A stretch of DNA of 52,825 nt from Bacillus sp. AFS055030 (GTDB lineage: Bacteria; Bacillota; Bacilli; Bacillales; Bacillaceae_G): contig NZ_NUGT01000022.1 of NCBI RefSeq assembly GCF_002574545.1, positions 1-52,825 on the forward strand, given 5' to 3'. The position numbers and the translations under genes are program-made. Below the pieces are notes generated by a model, which saw only the letters and a list, made by a program, of their open reading frames with translations, had not been told where the DNA came from and searched no databases. Shown one piece after another: positions 30,487 through 38,131 of the stretch (positions within the stretch are counted from its first letter, which is position 1; every line of letters starts with the position of its first letter).

Positions 30487-30576
30487 AAAAGTTGTCCCTT
30501 CATATACTTGTACAAATAACACTGTATTAGGAATCGATTTACTAGAGGTACAGTTTATGTAAATGGAGGGACTAGT

Positions 30577-30882
30577 ATGAATAATCCGTATGAGCTAAAT
30601 GCCAAAAATACAAGCCAAATAATCGAGCAAGATTTATCGTTAAAAAGTAGAAGATATCTTGAAATTACTGGAGTTAAACAGGTTGAGAGCTTTGATAGTG
30701 AAGAGTTTCTATTAGAAACAGCTTTAGGTTTTTTGCATATTAAAGGTCATAATTTACAAATGAAAAACCTCGATGTAGAAAAAGGTCATGTAGCAATAAA
30801 GGGAAAGATTAATGAACTTTGTTATATTGACGAATACAATTCAGGGAAAGCTAAAGGAATCTTTAGCAAGCTATTTAAATGA
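30577..30882 (+). CDS. yabP: Sporulation protein YabP
   Basis: 101 residues, YabP/YqfC family (beta-rich). LEITGVKQVESFDSEEF and LGFLHIKGHNL are the family core. It is required at an early mother-cell stage of sporulation in B. subtilis. The start is ATG 30577 after GGAGGG. A sigma-E-like -10 CATATACT lies at 30501 but I saw no matching -35. yabQ overlaps its stop by 4 nt. Confidence 0.93.
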   Translation: MNNPYELNAKNTSQIIEQDLSLKSRRYLEITGVKQVESFDSEEFLLETALGFLHIKGHNLQMKNLDVEKGHVAIKGKINELCYIDEYNSGKAKGIFSKLFK

Positions 30883-31490
30883 GCTTAAACGTTCAGTTCT
30901 ACTCAATGATAGCGATGGTTGGTATGGGTGCATATCTTGGTATGGCACTAGATACATACCATCGTTTTTTATATCGAGGTACTCGTAATCGATTGATTGT
31001 ATTTGCAACTGATATTTTATTTTGGGTTTTTCAGGCTCTATTAGTTTTTTATGTATTATACTTAGTTAATGAAGGTGCACTCAGGTTTTATTTACTATTA
31101 GCCTTATTATGTGGTTATGCGGCATATCAAAGTCTTTTTCGAACGATTTATAAAAAATTATTAGAACTTGTTATTAAGCTGGTTATTAGCCTTTACCGCA
31201 TTATTGTCAAGTTAATCGTAATATTTATTGTAAAACCTATAAAGTGGATTATTCAGGTAATAATCATTATTCTTTTGTTTATTTATGGACTCCTTATTCG
31301 ACTAATCCGTTTAGTTTACAACGTTGTACTATCAATTCTTTTGTTTTTCGGCAGAGTATGTTGGTTTTTTGTGCCAAAACGAGTCAAAAACTATTTAATG
31401 CAATTTAAAGGAGTTTTCGGAAAATTCAAGAATATCTTCCTTACTACTATTAAAAAAGTAAAGAACCTTTTAGATAGGAGGAAGAAATAG
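30879..31490 (+). CDS. yabQ: Sporulation membrane protein YabQ
   Basis: 203 residues. Several membrane segments (about 5-22, 40-60 and 66-83), then a very hydrophobic Ile/Val-rich stretch (about 95-160) and a basic tail. Required for spore cortex formation in B. subtilis. The start is ATG 30879, sharing ATGA with the yabP stop. divIC starts directly after its stop. Confidence 0.92.
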   Translation: MSLNVQFYSMIAMVGMGAYLGMALDTYHRFLYRGTRNRLIVFATDILFWVFQALLVFYVLYLVNEGALRFYLLLALLCGYAAYQSLFRTIYKKLLELVIKLVISLYRIIVKLIVIFIVKPIKWIIQVIIIILLFIYGLLIRLIRLVYNVVLSILLFFGRVCWFFVPKRVKNYLMQFKGVFGKFKNIFLTTIKKVKNLLDRRKK

Positions 31491-31868
31491 GTGGAACATG
31501 CGAGAAAGTTGGATTTAACTAGACAAGTTCAAGATAAACAAAATATTACTTTAGTTGAGGAGCGTAGTGTTAAGCCTAGGAGAAGGAGTTTTAAAAAGTT
31601 TTTAGTGCGTATTTCATTATTCTGCTTTTTAACTGTCCCCCTATTTTTTTTATTACAGTCTCATTTAGAAACACAACAACATGTATATTCAACTAAAGTA
31701 AAACAATTGAAACTAGCAAAGGCTGATCTAAAGAAAACAAAGAGTTCGGTAGAAGATTCGAAGCGTATGATTGAACAATTAAACGATGATCAATATATTA
31801 TTGAGTTAGCTAGAAAGAATTTATTTTTTTCTAAAAAGGGAGAAATAATTTTTCCAAATATCAAGTAA
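31491..31868 (+). CDS. divIC: Cell division protein DivIC
   Basis: 125 residues, same length as B. subtilis DivIC. A short basic cytoplasmic part, one membrane segment (about 39-59), an extracellular coiled coil (about 62-100) and DDQYIIELARKNLFF near the C-terminus (septum-formation-initiator family). Works with FtsL and DivIB in the divisome. The start is GTG 31491 after AGGAGGAAG. Confidence 0.95.
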   Translation: MEHARKLDLTRQVQDKQNITLVEERSVKPRRRSFKKFLVRISLFCFLTVPLFFLLQSHLETQQHVYSTKVKQLKLAKADLKKTKSSVEDSKRMIEQLNDDQYIIELARKNLFFSKKGEIIFPNIK

Positions 31869-31879
31869 TTATCGTTTCA

Positions 31880-31909
31880 TTGACACTTGTTTTTATAATT
31901 TTATATAAT
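31880..31909 (+). promoter_or_regulatory. Sigma-A promoter of yabR
   Basis: Perfect TTGACA (31880-31885) and TATAAT (31904-31909) with an 18-nt spacer, directly after divIC. Confidence 0.82.
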
Positions 31910-31953
31910 ATAGTAAATCCAGTTAAACATTTTTAAGGAGGAGCATTTTTTTT

Positions 31954-32424
31954 ATGTCAATTGAGGTAGGCAGCAAAGTTAGTGGGAAAGTTACAGGAAT
32001 TACAAATTTTGGTGCTTTTGTTGAGTTACCAGAAGGAGTAACTGGACTTGTTCACATTAGTGAAGTAGCTGACAACTATGTTAAAGATATTAATGAACAT
32101 TTAAAAGTTGGCGATGAAGTAGAAGTAAAAGTAATCAATGTTGAAAAAGACGGTAAAATCGGCCTTTCAATTAAAAAAGCGAAAGAACGTCCACCAGTAA
32201 AAGAGGGAGAGCGTGAGCAAAGACCTCGTCAAAGCAGACCTTCATATGGAGGCGGCGGTGGTGGAAACCGTGGAAAAAATCAAAACCGTTCAGATCAACG
32301 TCCGGTTAAAGAAACATTTGATCAAAAAATGAGTAAATTTTTAAAAGACAGTGAAGATCGTCTAGCTTCATTAAAACGTAACACAGAATCTAAACGTGGT
32401 GGTCGTGGAGCTCGTCGAGGCTAA
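31954..32424 (+). CDS. yabR: S1-domain RNA-binding protein YabR
   Basis: 156 residues. An S1 domain (VGSKVSGKVTGITNFGAFV to KIGLSIKKA, about 5-72) is followed by a Gly/Arg-rich low-complexity stretch and a Lys/Arg-rich end (GGRGARRG). B. subtilis YabR is about 128 residues, so the tail is longer here. It probably binds ribosomes or RNA; its exact role is unknown. The start is ATG 31954 after AAGGAGGAG. Confidence 0.9.
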   Translation: MSIEVGSKVSGKVTGITNFGAFVELPEGVTGLVHISEVADNYVKDINEHLKVGDEVEVKVINVEKDGKIGLSIKKAKERPPVKEGEREQRPRQSRPSYGGGGGGNRGKNQNRSDQRPVKETFDQKMSKFLKDSEDRLASLKRNTESKRGGRGARRG

Positions 32425-32462
32425 TTTCCTACCTTGTCAGGACATAAATAGGTATATAGAAC

Positions 32463-32490
32463 ACGCACTCTTTGATGGGGTGCGTTTTTG
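32463..32490 (+). terminator. yabR terminator
   Basis: Stem ACGCACTC (32463-32470) with GGGTGCGT (32478-32485) including one G-U, then TTTTTG. Confidence 0.85.
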
Positions 32491-32526
32491 TATGAAAAAA
32501 TAATAAAATAACATTTAAAAAAACTG

Positions 32527-32555
32527 TTGACGATAAATTAGTACCATGATATTAT
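32527..32555 (+). promoter_or_regulatory. tRNA operon promoter
   Basis: TTGACG (32527-32532), 17-nt spacer, TATTAT (32550-32555), 23 nt before tRNA-Met. Confidence 0.75.
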
Positions 32556-32578
32556 AAATCTTGTCGTTTAAAGATAAT

Positions 32579-32655
32579 GGCGGTGTAGCTCAGCTGGCTA
32601 GAGCGTACGGTTCATACCCGTGAGGTCGTGGGTTCGACTCCCTCCGCCGCTACCA
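32579..32655 (+). tRNA. tRNA-Met (CAT), CCA encoded
   Basis: 77 nt. Acceptor GGCGGTG with CGCCGCT, D stem GCTC/GAGC, anticodon stem TACGG/CCGTG with loop TTCATAC (anticodon CAT), T loop TTCGACT, 3' ACCA. The first acceptor pair can form, so this is the elongator type, as in the B. subtilis trnSL pair. T-stem positions 50 and 64 are both T, an unpaired position. Confidence 0.95.
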
Positions 32656-32666
32656 TTCCCTTTAAC

Positions 32667-32738
32667 GGCCCGTTGGTCAAGTGGTTAAGACACCGCCCTT
32701 TCACGGCGGTAACACGGGTTCGAATCCCGTACGGGTCA
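32667..32738 (+). tRNA. tRNA-Glu (TTC), CCA not encoded
   Basis: 72 nt. Acceptor GGCCCGT with ACGGGTC, anticodon stem CCGCC/GGCGG with loop CTTTCAC (anticodon TTC), T arm ACGGG/CCCGT. The discriminator A738 is followed by TACA, so CCA must be added by nucleotidyltransferase. Confidence 0.95.
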
Positions 32739-32745
32739 TACAAAA

Positions 32746-32785
32746 ACGTTTAGTCTCTTTAAGAGAGGCTAGGCGTTTTTTTTTT
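32746..32785 (+). terminator. tRNA operon terminator
   Basis: About 14-16-bp stem AACGTTTAGTCTCT with AGAGAGGCTAGGCGTT (G-U pairs included), followed by an 11-nt T-run. Confidence 0.9.
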
Positions 32786-32796
32786 TGCCCTGAGAG

Positions 32797-33345
32797 TTGG
32801 TATATAAGACGTTGTTATGGTTGTAAATGTGGTAAGCTCTTCTTTAGAAAGCAATTCGTTTGTCTCCAGCTATAAAAAAGGCTCAATCGATCATAGCGAT
32901 TTAAAGTAAAGTTTTAATGAAACGAGCGAGATTTTCGGGGTATCTCATATGACAGCAATTAGAAGGTTTGTCAGATTTCAAGGGAATAAATTGTCATCAT
33001 GGGCATGAGCCTTTCATTTGAAGCTGTTGTTCATGAAGCGTTAGTGGAAACCAGTAAAAGGGTAAAGAAAATGAATCGAAGGATATTCTTAAAACGAAAG
33101 AAGCAATCGAATCGTTCTACTAAGAAGTAAAAGAAATTGATATTCCAAAATTTAACCGAGTAATAAAAACGTTATAAAACTGGCAAAATGAAGTATTCAA
33201 TTGTTTTGCATATTACGAGTCAAATGGTTTCTTGAATAAATAACGAATCATACAAAAGTCATAAAAAGAAACGCTTTTGGATTTAAGTCCTTCAAGCGCT
33301 TTCGATCAAAGATAGTTCTAGCGCATCAGTATTAGATATTGGAAA
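32797..33345 (+). pseudogene. Degenerate ISL3-family transposase
   Basis: Three recognisable pieces in order: a zinc-finger-like CYGCKCGKLF (about 32812-32840), a helix-turn-helix ending GVSHMTAIRRF (about 32936-32968) and the C-terminal block IPKFNRVIKTL, NWQNEVFNCFAY, SNGFL, then KVIKRNAFGFKSFKRFRSKI (33142-33312). Stops interrupt it (for example 33121, 33175) and a one-base deletion near 33230 shifts frame between SNGFL and the KVIKR part. The catalytic middle is missing, so the remnant is under half of a full transposase. No clear terminal inverted repeats were found. Confidence 0.78.
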
Positions 33346-33607
33346 TTATATTGGATGAAGTGAATGGTCATCTCACCTAACATTTTACATAAACTTTTTT
33401 CTAGGAACATGTATCCATCCTCTTAATCCTATTCTTCATTCCAACTGTTCTCTCTTTATTCTGAATTTCGATTGACATAAAATTTAATAATTGCGTTTCT
33501 TTTACCCTATTAGAGAAATTATGCTGCAAGCTTTCCTCATATTTTGTAAAACAGTTGTACGTAGATGCTTTTTCCGTCGAAGAAAACTTTTTTTTGCCTT
33601 TGTCATT
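33346..33607 (+). other. spoIIE upstream region without a gene
   Basis: No coding frame or structured RNA recognised. A 6-of-7 match to the Spo0A box (CGTCGAA, 33575-33581) lies about 27 nt before the spoIIE -35. Confidence 0.4.
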
Positions 33608-33640
33608 TTGACATATTCCTTCAATTGGACAAGTTAAAAT
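33608..33640 (+). promoter_or_regulatory. spoIIE promoter, sigma-A with 21-nt spacer
   Basis: TTGACA (33608-33613) and TAAAAT (33635-33640) are 21 nt apart. B. subtilis spoIIE is known for this long spacer, which makes the promoter depend on Spo0A-P. TTTGACA (33607-33613) is also a 6-of-7 reverse Spo0A box overlapping the -35. Confidence 0.75.
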
Positions 33641-33674
33641 ATGTTCAATAAACCAAATCGGATGAGGTGGAAAT

Positions 33675-36149
33675 ATGACGAAACTACAAAGAGGATCTTC
33701 TAATTCTTCAGCAAGCTTGGTCCCTACGAATGGATTTCAATCAGTATTTCGGCAATCTTCTAAATCAATTAAATCCAAATTAGAGCGAGCATTCTTTGAC
33801 TTTGGGCTACTAATCTTTTTAACGGGATTTTTATTAGGACGAGCGTTGATACTATCTCATATACTCCCGTTTGTATTACCGTTTTTTGCCTCAGTTTATA
33901 TGATGAAGCGCGAGCGAACAGGAATAGCCTTTGTTGCTCTTATGATCGGTTCATTAACTGTGTCAGTTGAAACGGTTAGTTATGCATTCGCCACAATTAT
34001 CCTATTTTTTATCCTTAATATATTCTTCGCTAGAGTTAAGAGACATTATATAGGTCTTGTACCTTTTCAAGTTTTTTTATCCGTATTTATTAGTCACCTA
34101 TTAATTGCATATGCTTTTCAACAAGAAGTTCTGATGTATGATGTTTTGATGGCTTCAGTTGAAGCAGGGTTGAGTTTTATTTTAACGATGATCTTTTTCC
34201 AAAGTGTACCTTTACTTGCGGTTCCTAAAAGAAAACAGCTTTTAGGTGTTGAAGAAATCGTATGTTTAGTTATTCTTTTAGCTTCGGTTGTGACGGGGAC
34301 AACTGATTGGTATATTCAAGATTTATCTATTCAGCATATCGTTACTAGATATATTGTCTTGCTATTTGCCTTTGTAGCGGGTGGAACGGTCGGTTGTACA
34401 GTAGGAGTTGTAACGGGTCTTATACTAAGTCTAGCCAGTGTTTCAAGTCTATATCAAATGAGTCTATTAGCATTCTCTGGCCTACTTGGTGGCCTTCTTA
34501 AAGAAGGAAAAAGATTAGGTGCGGCAGCCGGACTATTAATAGGGACATGCCTAATCAGCTTTTATGCTGAGAAACAGTCAGATATCATTTTTTCAATCAT
34601 TGAATCTGTGATTGCGATTGTCTTATTCTTAATTACCCCATCATTCCTACTAAAACAATTGGCTAAACTAGTACCGGGAACAGAAGAACACTCTACAGAT
34701 CAACAACAATACTTGCGTAAAATCAGAGATTTGACAGCTAATCGAATTACTCAATTTTCAAACGTGTTTGAAGCTTTATCTGCAAGTTTTTCACAGCCTA
34801 GTCAGTATGCACAAATTGAAGACGAATTAACTGATGAAGAACTGTTCATTTGTAGTATTTCAAACAAGTGCTGTAATAGTTGTATGAAAAAGGACCATTG
34901 CTGGTCAAACAACGGAGACCGAACATATCAATACATGGAAAATATGATGCATTTAGTTGAAAAGGATCAGCTCATTAAAAATGGCCAATTTATGAGAGAG
35001 TGGGAAAAATATTGCCAACGTTCTTCAAAAATGGCAGATTTGATGAAGCAAGAGGTTTTCTACTTCCGTGCAAATCAAAGACTTAAAAAACAAGTGCAAG
35101 AAAGTAGAAGATTAGTGGCAGAGCAATTGCGCGGGGTTTCAAAAGTTATGGTCGATTTTGCAAAAGAAATTCAACGAGAAAAAGAAAACCATCAATTACA
35201 GGAAGATCAAATCTTACAGGCTTTATTAAACTTTGGAATTGACGTTAGCCAAGTAGAAATTTATAACTTAGAGCAAGGTAATATTGATATAGATATATTA
35301 ATACCGTTTGAAAACGAGTATGGTGAATGCCAAAAGTTAATCGCGCCGATTCTATCAGATATTTTAAAAGAGACAATTGTTGTATTAAAAGAAGAGGCAG
35401 CTACAATACCAAATGGAGGTAATTACTTAGTTACTTTTGGATCAGATAAAGCCTTTGTTATTGAAACCGGGGTTGCAACTGCAGCTAAAGGTGGAGGCTT
35501 TATTTCAGGAGATGCATTTAAAATAATGGATGTAGGAGCAGGAAAGCATGCTATTGCAATTAGTGATGGAATGGGAAATGGAGAGCGAGCACATATTGAA
35601 AGTAATGAGACACTAAAACTACTTCAAAAAATATTAAACTCAGGTATTGAAGAAACAGTCGCTATTAAATCGATTAACTCGATTCTATCTTTACGTACTA
35701 CTGAGGAAGTGTTTGCTACATTGGATTTAGCAATGGTTGATTTACACGATGCTTCAGCAAAGTTCTTAAAAATTGGTTCGTCGCCAAGTTTTGTGAAACG
35801 AGGCAAGCAAGTTATTAAGATTGAAGGGAGTAATTTGCCAATCGGGATTATTGATGAATTTGATGTAGAAGTAGTAAGTGAGCAATTAAAAGCTGGAGAC
35901 TTATTAATTATGATGAGTGATGGTATTTTTGAAGGACCAAAACATGTTGAAAATTACGAAATGTGGATGAAACGTAAAATAAGTGAATTTGAAACAGATG
36001 ATCCACAATCAGTAGCAGAGCTGTTACTGGAGGAAGTAATTCGTTCGAATACAGGTGATATTAATGATGATATGACGGTCGTGGTTGCGGTTGTTAAACG
36101 AAACTTGCCAGAATGGTCGTCTATCTCATCATATAGTGCGATGGCATAG
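33675..36149 (+). CDS. spoIIE: Stage II sporulation protein E (SpoIIE phosphatase)
   Basis: 824 residues (827 in B. subtilis). About ten membrane segments in residues 40-330, a central FtsZ-interaction/oligomerisation region (about 330-590) with a Cys-rich patch SNKCCNSCMKKDHC, and a C-terminal PP2C-type phosphatase (about 590-815) with AISDGMGNGERA, MMSDGIFEGP and DDMTVVVAV holding the metal aspartates. It dephosphorylates SpoIIAA-P to release sigma-F at the polar septum. The start is ATG 33675 after GATGAGGTGG. Confidence 0.97.
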   Translation: MTKLQRGSSNSSASLVPTNGFQSVFRQSSKSIKSKLERAFFDFGLLIFLTGFLLGRALILSHILPFVLPFFASVYMMKRERTGIAFVALMIGSLTVSVETVSYAFATIILFFILNIFFARVKRHYIGLVPFQVFLSVFISHLLIAYAFQQEVLMYDVLMASVEAGLSFILTMIFFQSVPLLAVPKRKQLLGVEEIVCLVILLASVVTGTTDWYIQDLSIQHIVTRYIVLLFAFVAGGTVGCTVGVVTGLILSLASVSSLYQMSLLAFSGLLGGLLKEGKRLGAAAGLLIGTCLISFYAEKQSDIIFSIIESVIAIVLFLITPSFLLKQLAKLVPGTEEHSTDQQQYLRKIRDLTANRITQFSNVFEALSASFSQPSQYAQIEDELTDEELFICSISNKCCNSCMKKDHCWSNNGDRTYQYMENMMHLVEKDQLIKNGQFMREWEKYCQRSSKMADLMKQEVFYFRANQRLKKQVQESRRLVAEQLRGVSKVMVDFAKEIQREKENHQLQEDQILQALLNFGIDVSQVEIYNLEQGNIDIDILIPFENEYGECQKLIAPILSDILKETIVVLKEEAATIPNGGNYLVTFGSDKAFVIETGVATAAKGGGFISGDAFKIMDVGAGKHAIAISDGMGNGERAHIESNETLKLLQKILNSGIEETVAIKSINSILSLRTTEEVFATLDLAMVDLHDASAKFLKIGSSPSFVKRGKQVIKIEGSNLPIGIIDEFDVEVVSEQLKAGDLLIMMSDGIFEGPKHVENYEMWMKRKISEFETDDPQSVAELLLEEVIRSNTGDINDDMTVVVAVVKRNLPEWSSISSYSAMA

Positions 36150-36168
36150 TAAAATAAAATAAATAAAG

Positions 36169-36198
36169 GTTTATCCCCTCCCGTAATTGGACAAAATG
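36169..36198 (+). promoter_or_regulatory. Sigma-F promoter of yabS
   Basis: -35 GTTTA (36169-36173), exactly 15 nt, -10 GGACAAAATG (36189-36198), which fits GGNRANANTR at all specified positions but one. The -10 lies in the loop of the hairpin at 36173-36223, so a transcript starting near 36205 would lack the left arm. Confidence 0.65.
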
Positions 36199-36223
36199 GT
36201 AACAACTTTTACGCGGAGGGGAT
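36173..36223 (+). terminator. spoIIE terminator hairpin that includes the yabS ribosome-binding site
   Basis: ATCCCCTCC (36173-36181) pairs with GGAGGGGAT (36215-36223), extended by CGTAA (36182-36186) with TTACG (36209-36213) across one bulged C; loop of 22 nt, followed by TTTCT. The right arm is the yabS ribosome-binding site. Confidence 0.75.
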
Positions 36224-36228
36224 TTTCT

Positions 36229-36963
36229 ATGTATAAAGGAAAGTTAAAACAAATTCTACTAATAACTGATGGATATTCTAACCATGGTGAAGATCCGTTA
36301 GCTGTTTCAAGCCTGGCACAAGAATATGGTATTACTGTAAATGTAATTGGAATATTAGATGAAAATGTACAAAGTGGCGACGGTTTAAAGGAAATCGAGG
36401 AGATTGCTAGAGCAGGTGGGGGAATTAGCCAAGTCGTTTATACAAAGCAACTTTCTCAAACAGTCCAAATGGTTACTAGAAAAGCGATGACACAAACAAT
36501 TCAAGGATTTGTTAATAAAGAATTAAAGCAAATTTTAGGCAATAGCAATTCGATTGAATCACTCCCTCCTTCAAAGCGAGAAGAGGTATATGAGGTTGTA
36601 GAGGACATCGGTGAAACTGTAGGGTTAGAAGTTATTATTTTAGTAGATACGAGTGCTAGTATGAAAGACAAGCTAGAAACTGTTAAGGAATCATTATTTG
36701 ATTTACAAATTAGTTTAAACTCAAGAACAGGAGAAAATGCCTACTCATTATTCATATTTCCTGGGAAACACGATGATGTAGACAAATTATTAGATTGGAC
36801 ACCTAAATTAGAAAAACTAAATACAATTTTTCCTAAGTTAACGATGGGTGGTATGACACCAACTGGTCCTGCTTTACGTGAGGCTTTAAACTATTTTAAT
36901 GAACAAAACTACAATAGAGGTATTAATGGTGATGATGAACAATCAATTGAATGGGCAGATTAA
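36229..36963 (+). CDS. yabS: YabS, von Willebrand factor A-domain protein
   Basis: 244 residues (245 in B. subtilis). Two halves: residues 1-95 (LKQILLITDGYSNHGEDPLA) and a vWA domain from about 140 with a MIDAS-type DTSAS motif near 146, plus GGMTPTGPALREAL. The function is not established; it is a sporulation-period partner of the kinase YabT. The start was set to ATG 36229 after GGAGGGG; the longer frame from 36187 begins inside the hairpin loop. yabT overlaps its end by 32 nt. Confidence 0.9.
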   Translation: MYKGKLKQILLITDGYSNHGEDPLAVSSLAQEYGITVNVIGILDENVQSGDGLKEIEEIARAGGGISQVVYTKQLSQTVQMVTRKAMTQTIQGFVNKELKQILGNSNSIESLPPSKREEVYEVVEDIGETVGLEVIILVDTSASMKDKLETVKESLFDLQISLNSRTGENAYSLFIFPGKHDDVDKLLDWTPKLEKLNTIFPKLTMGGMTPTGPALREALNYFNEQNYNRGINGDDEQSIEWAD

Positions 36964-38059
36964 TTTAGCGCCTGGGACTCACATTACTGGAAAGTGGAAT
37001 AAAAACAAATACGAAATTAAGAGTTTACTTGGAAATGGAGCAAATGGAACAGTTTATCTAGCTTCTGGAAAAACTGGAGATGTTGCTATTAAACTAAGTA
37101 AAGATTCTACTAATATCACGAATGAAGTAAATGTTTTAAAAAAAATCACACAGGTCCAGGATTCATTCCTTGGGCCTTCTTTTATCGATGTAGATGACTA
37201 TATAAATCCAGGTACAAATGAATGCTACTATTACTATGTTATGGAATACGTAAATGGTGTAAGTTTACCAAAATTTATTGAAAGAAACGGAATGGAATGG
37301 AGTAGTATTTTTATCATACAAGTTTTATCATTGTTAGATAAATTGCACCATAAGGGCTATATTTTTGGAGATTTAAAAACAGACAATTTACTAGTTACGA
37401 AAGAGCCGAATAAAATCCAGTGGATCGATTTTGGAGGGGTTACTCAAATTGGCCGTGCTGTTAAAGAGTTTACGGAGTTCTTTGATCGTGGCTACTGGGG
37501 CTTAGGTTCTAGAAAAGCAGAAGTTTCCTATGACTTATTTGCTGTTACGATGATTTTTATCCACTTGCATTGTAAAAAGCAATTTTTAAAAAATGGACTA
37601 GGTATAAAACAATTGGAACAAGTAATTAGTCAAACGCAAACCCTTATTCCATATAAAGAGTTTCTAATGAAAGGTTTAAAAGGTGAGTATGTTAGTGCAA
37701 ATGCCATGAAACAGGCTCTATTAATGTATGAGCAATTGATAAATGCTACAAAAAAGAAGAAGAGTAAAAAGGTTCAAACTACTACAGCACAAACAAATTC
37801 AATGAATCAAACAAGGCAATCAAAAAAGCAAAATCAGACAGCTAATCAAACATCACAATCAAACAAACATAGTCAGCCAGCAAATCAATCTAGAAATTCA
37901 ACTAGTCAGAATCAAAAATCTAATCAATCGACACAGACAAGATCAAGGAACAATGTCCAAGTAAAGCAAAAGAAGAAAAGGATTCATTGGTTCGAAACAT
38001 CGACCATTCTCATATTAATGGGCTTGGCTTATGCATTATATTTTTATTATCAAATGTAA
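36932..38059 (+). CDS. yabT: Forespore Ser/Thr protein kinase YabT
   Basis: 375 residues if ATG 36932 is used (AGAGG 11 nt upstream; GTG 36929 and ATG 36926 are alternatives). Hanks-type kinase: LGNGANGTVYLA (about 29-40), VAIK lysine, FGDLKTDN catalytic loop and DFGG. A long Gln/Asn/Ser/Lys-rich linker (about 275-345) precedes one C-terminal membrane segment (about 353-372). In B. subtilis YabT is septum-localised, activated by DNA and phosphorylates RecA. Overlaps yabS, so translation is probably coupled. Confidence 0.9.
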   Translation: MMNNQLNGQINLAPGTHITGKWNKNKYEIKSLLGNGANGTVYLASGKTGDVAIKLSKDSTNITNEVNVLKKITQVQDSFLGPSFIDVDDYINPGTNECYYYYVMEYVNGVSLPKFIERNGMEWSSIFIIQVLSLLDKLHHKGYIFGDLKTDNLLVTKEPNKIQWIDFGGVTQIGRAVKEFTEFFDRGYWGLGSRKAEVSYDLFAVTMIFIHLHCKKQFLKNGLGIKQLEQVISQTQTLIPYKEFLMKGLKGEYVSANAMKQALLMYEQLINATKKKKSKKVQTTTAQTNSMNQTRQSKKQNQTANQTSQSNKHSQPANQSRNSTSQNQKSNQSTQTRSRNNVQVKQKKKRIHWFETSTILILMGLAYALYFYYQM

Positions 38060-38131
38060 ATTATAGTACTCCAATAGTGTGAATGGTAACATATATATAT
38101 GAATTTTACTTTCATTTAGGAGTATAGATAA

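Noticed and set aside
30501-30508. Sigma-E -10 (CATATACT) for yabP
   Set aside because: The -10 is good but the -35 position does not match, so the promoter is not called.
32681-32875. Open frame of 64 codons across tRNA-Glu
   Set aside because: It begins inside tRNA-Glu and crosses its terminator. Its C-terminal part resembles the zinc finger of the ISL3 remnant, so it is part of that pseudogene and not a gene.
38056-38125. Pairing of TACTCC with the tilS ribosome-binding site region GGAGTA
   Set aside because: Only 6 bp over a 60-nt distance; too weak to call.
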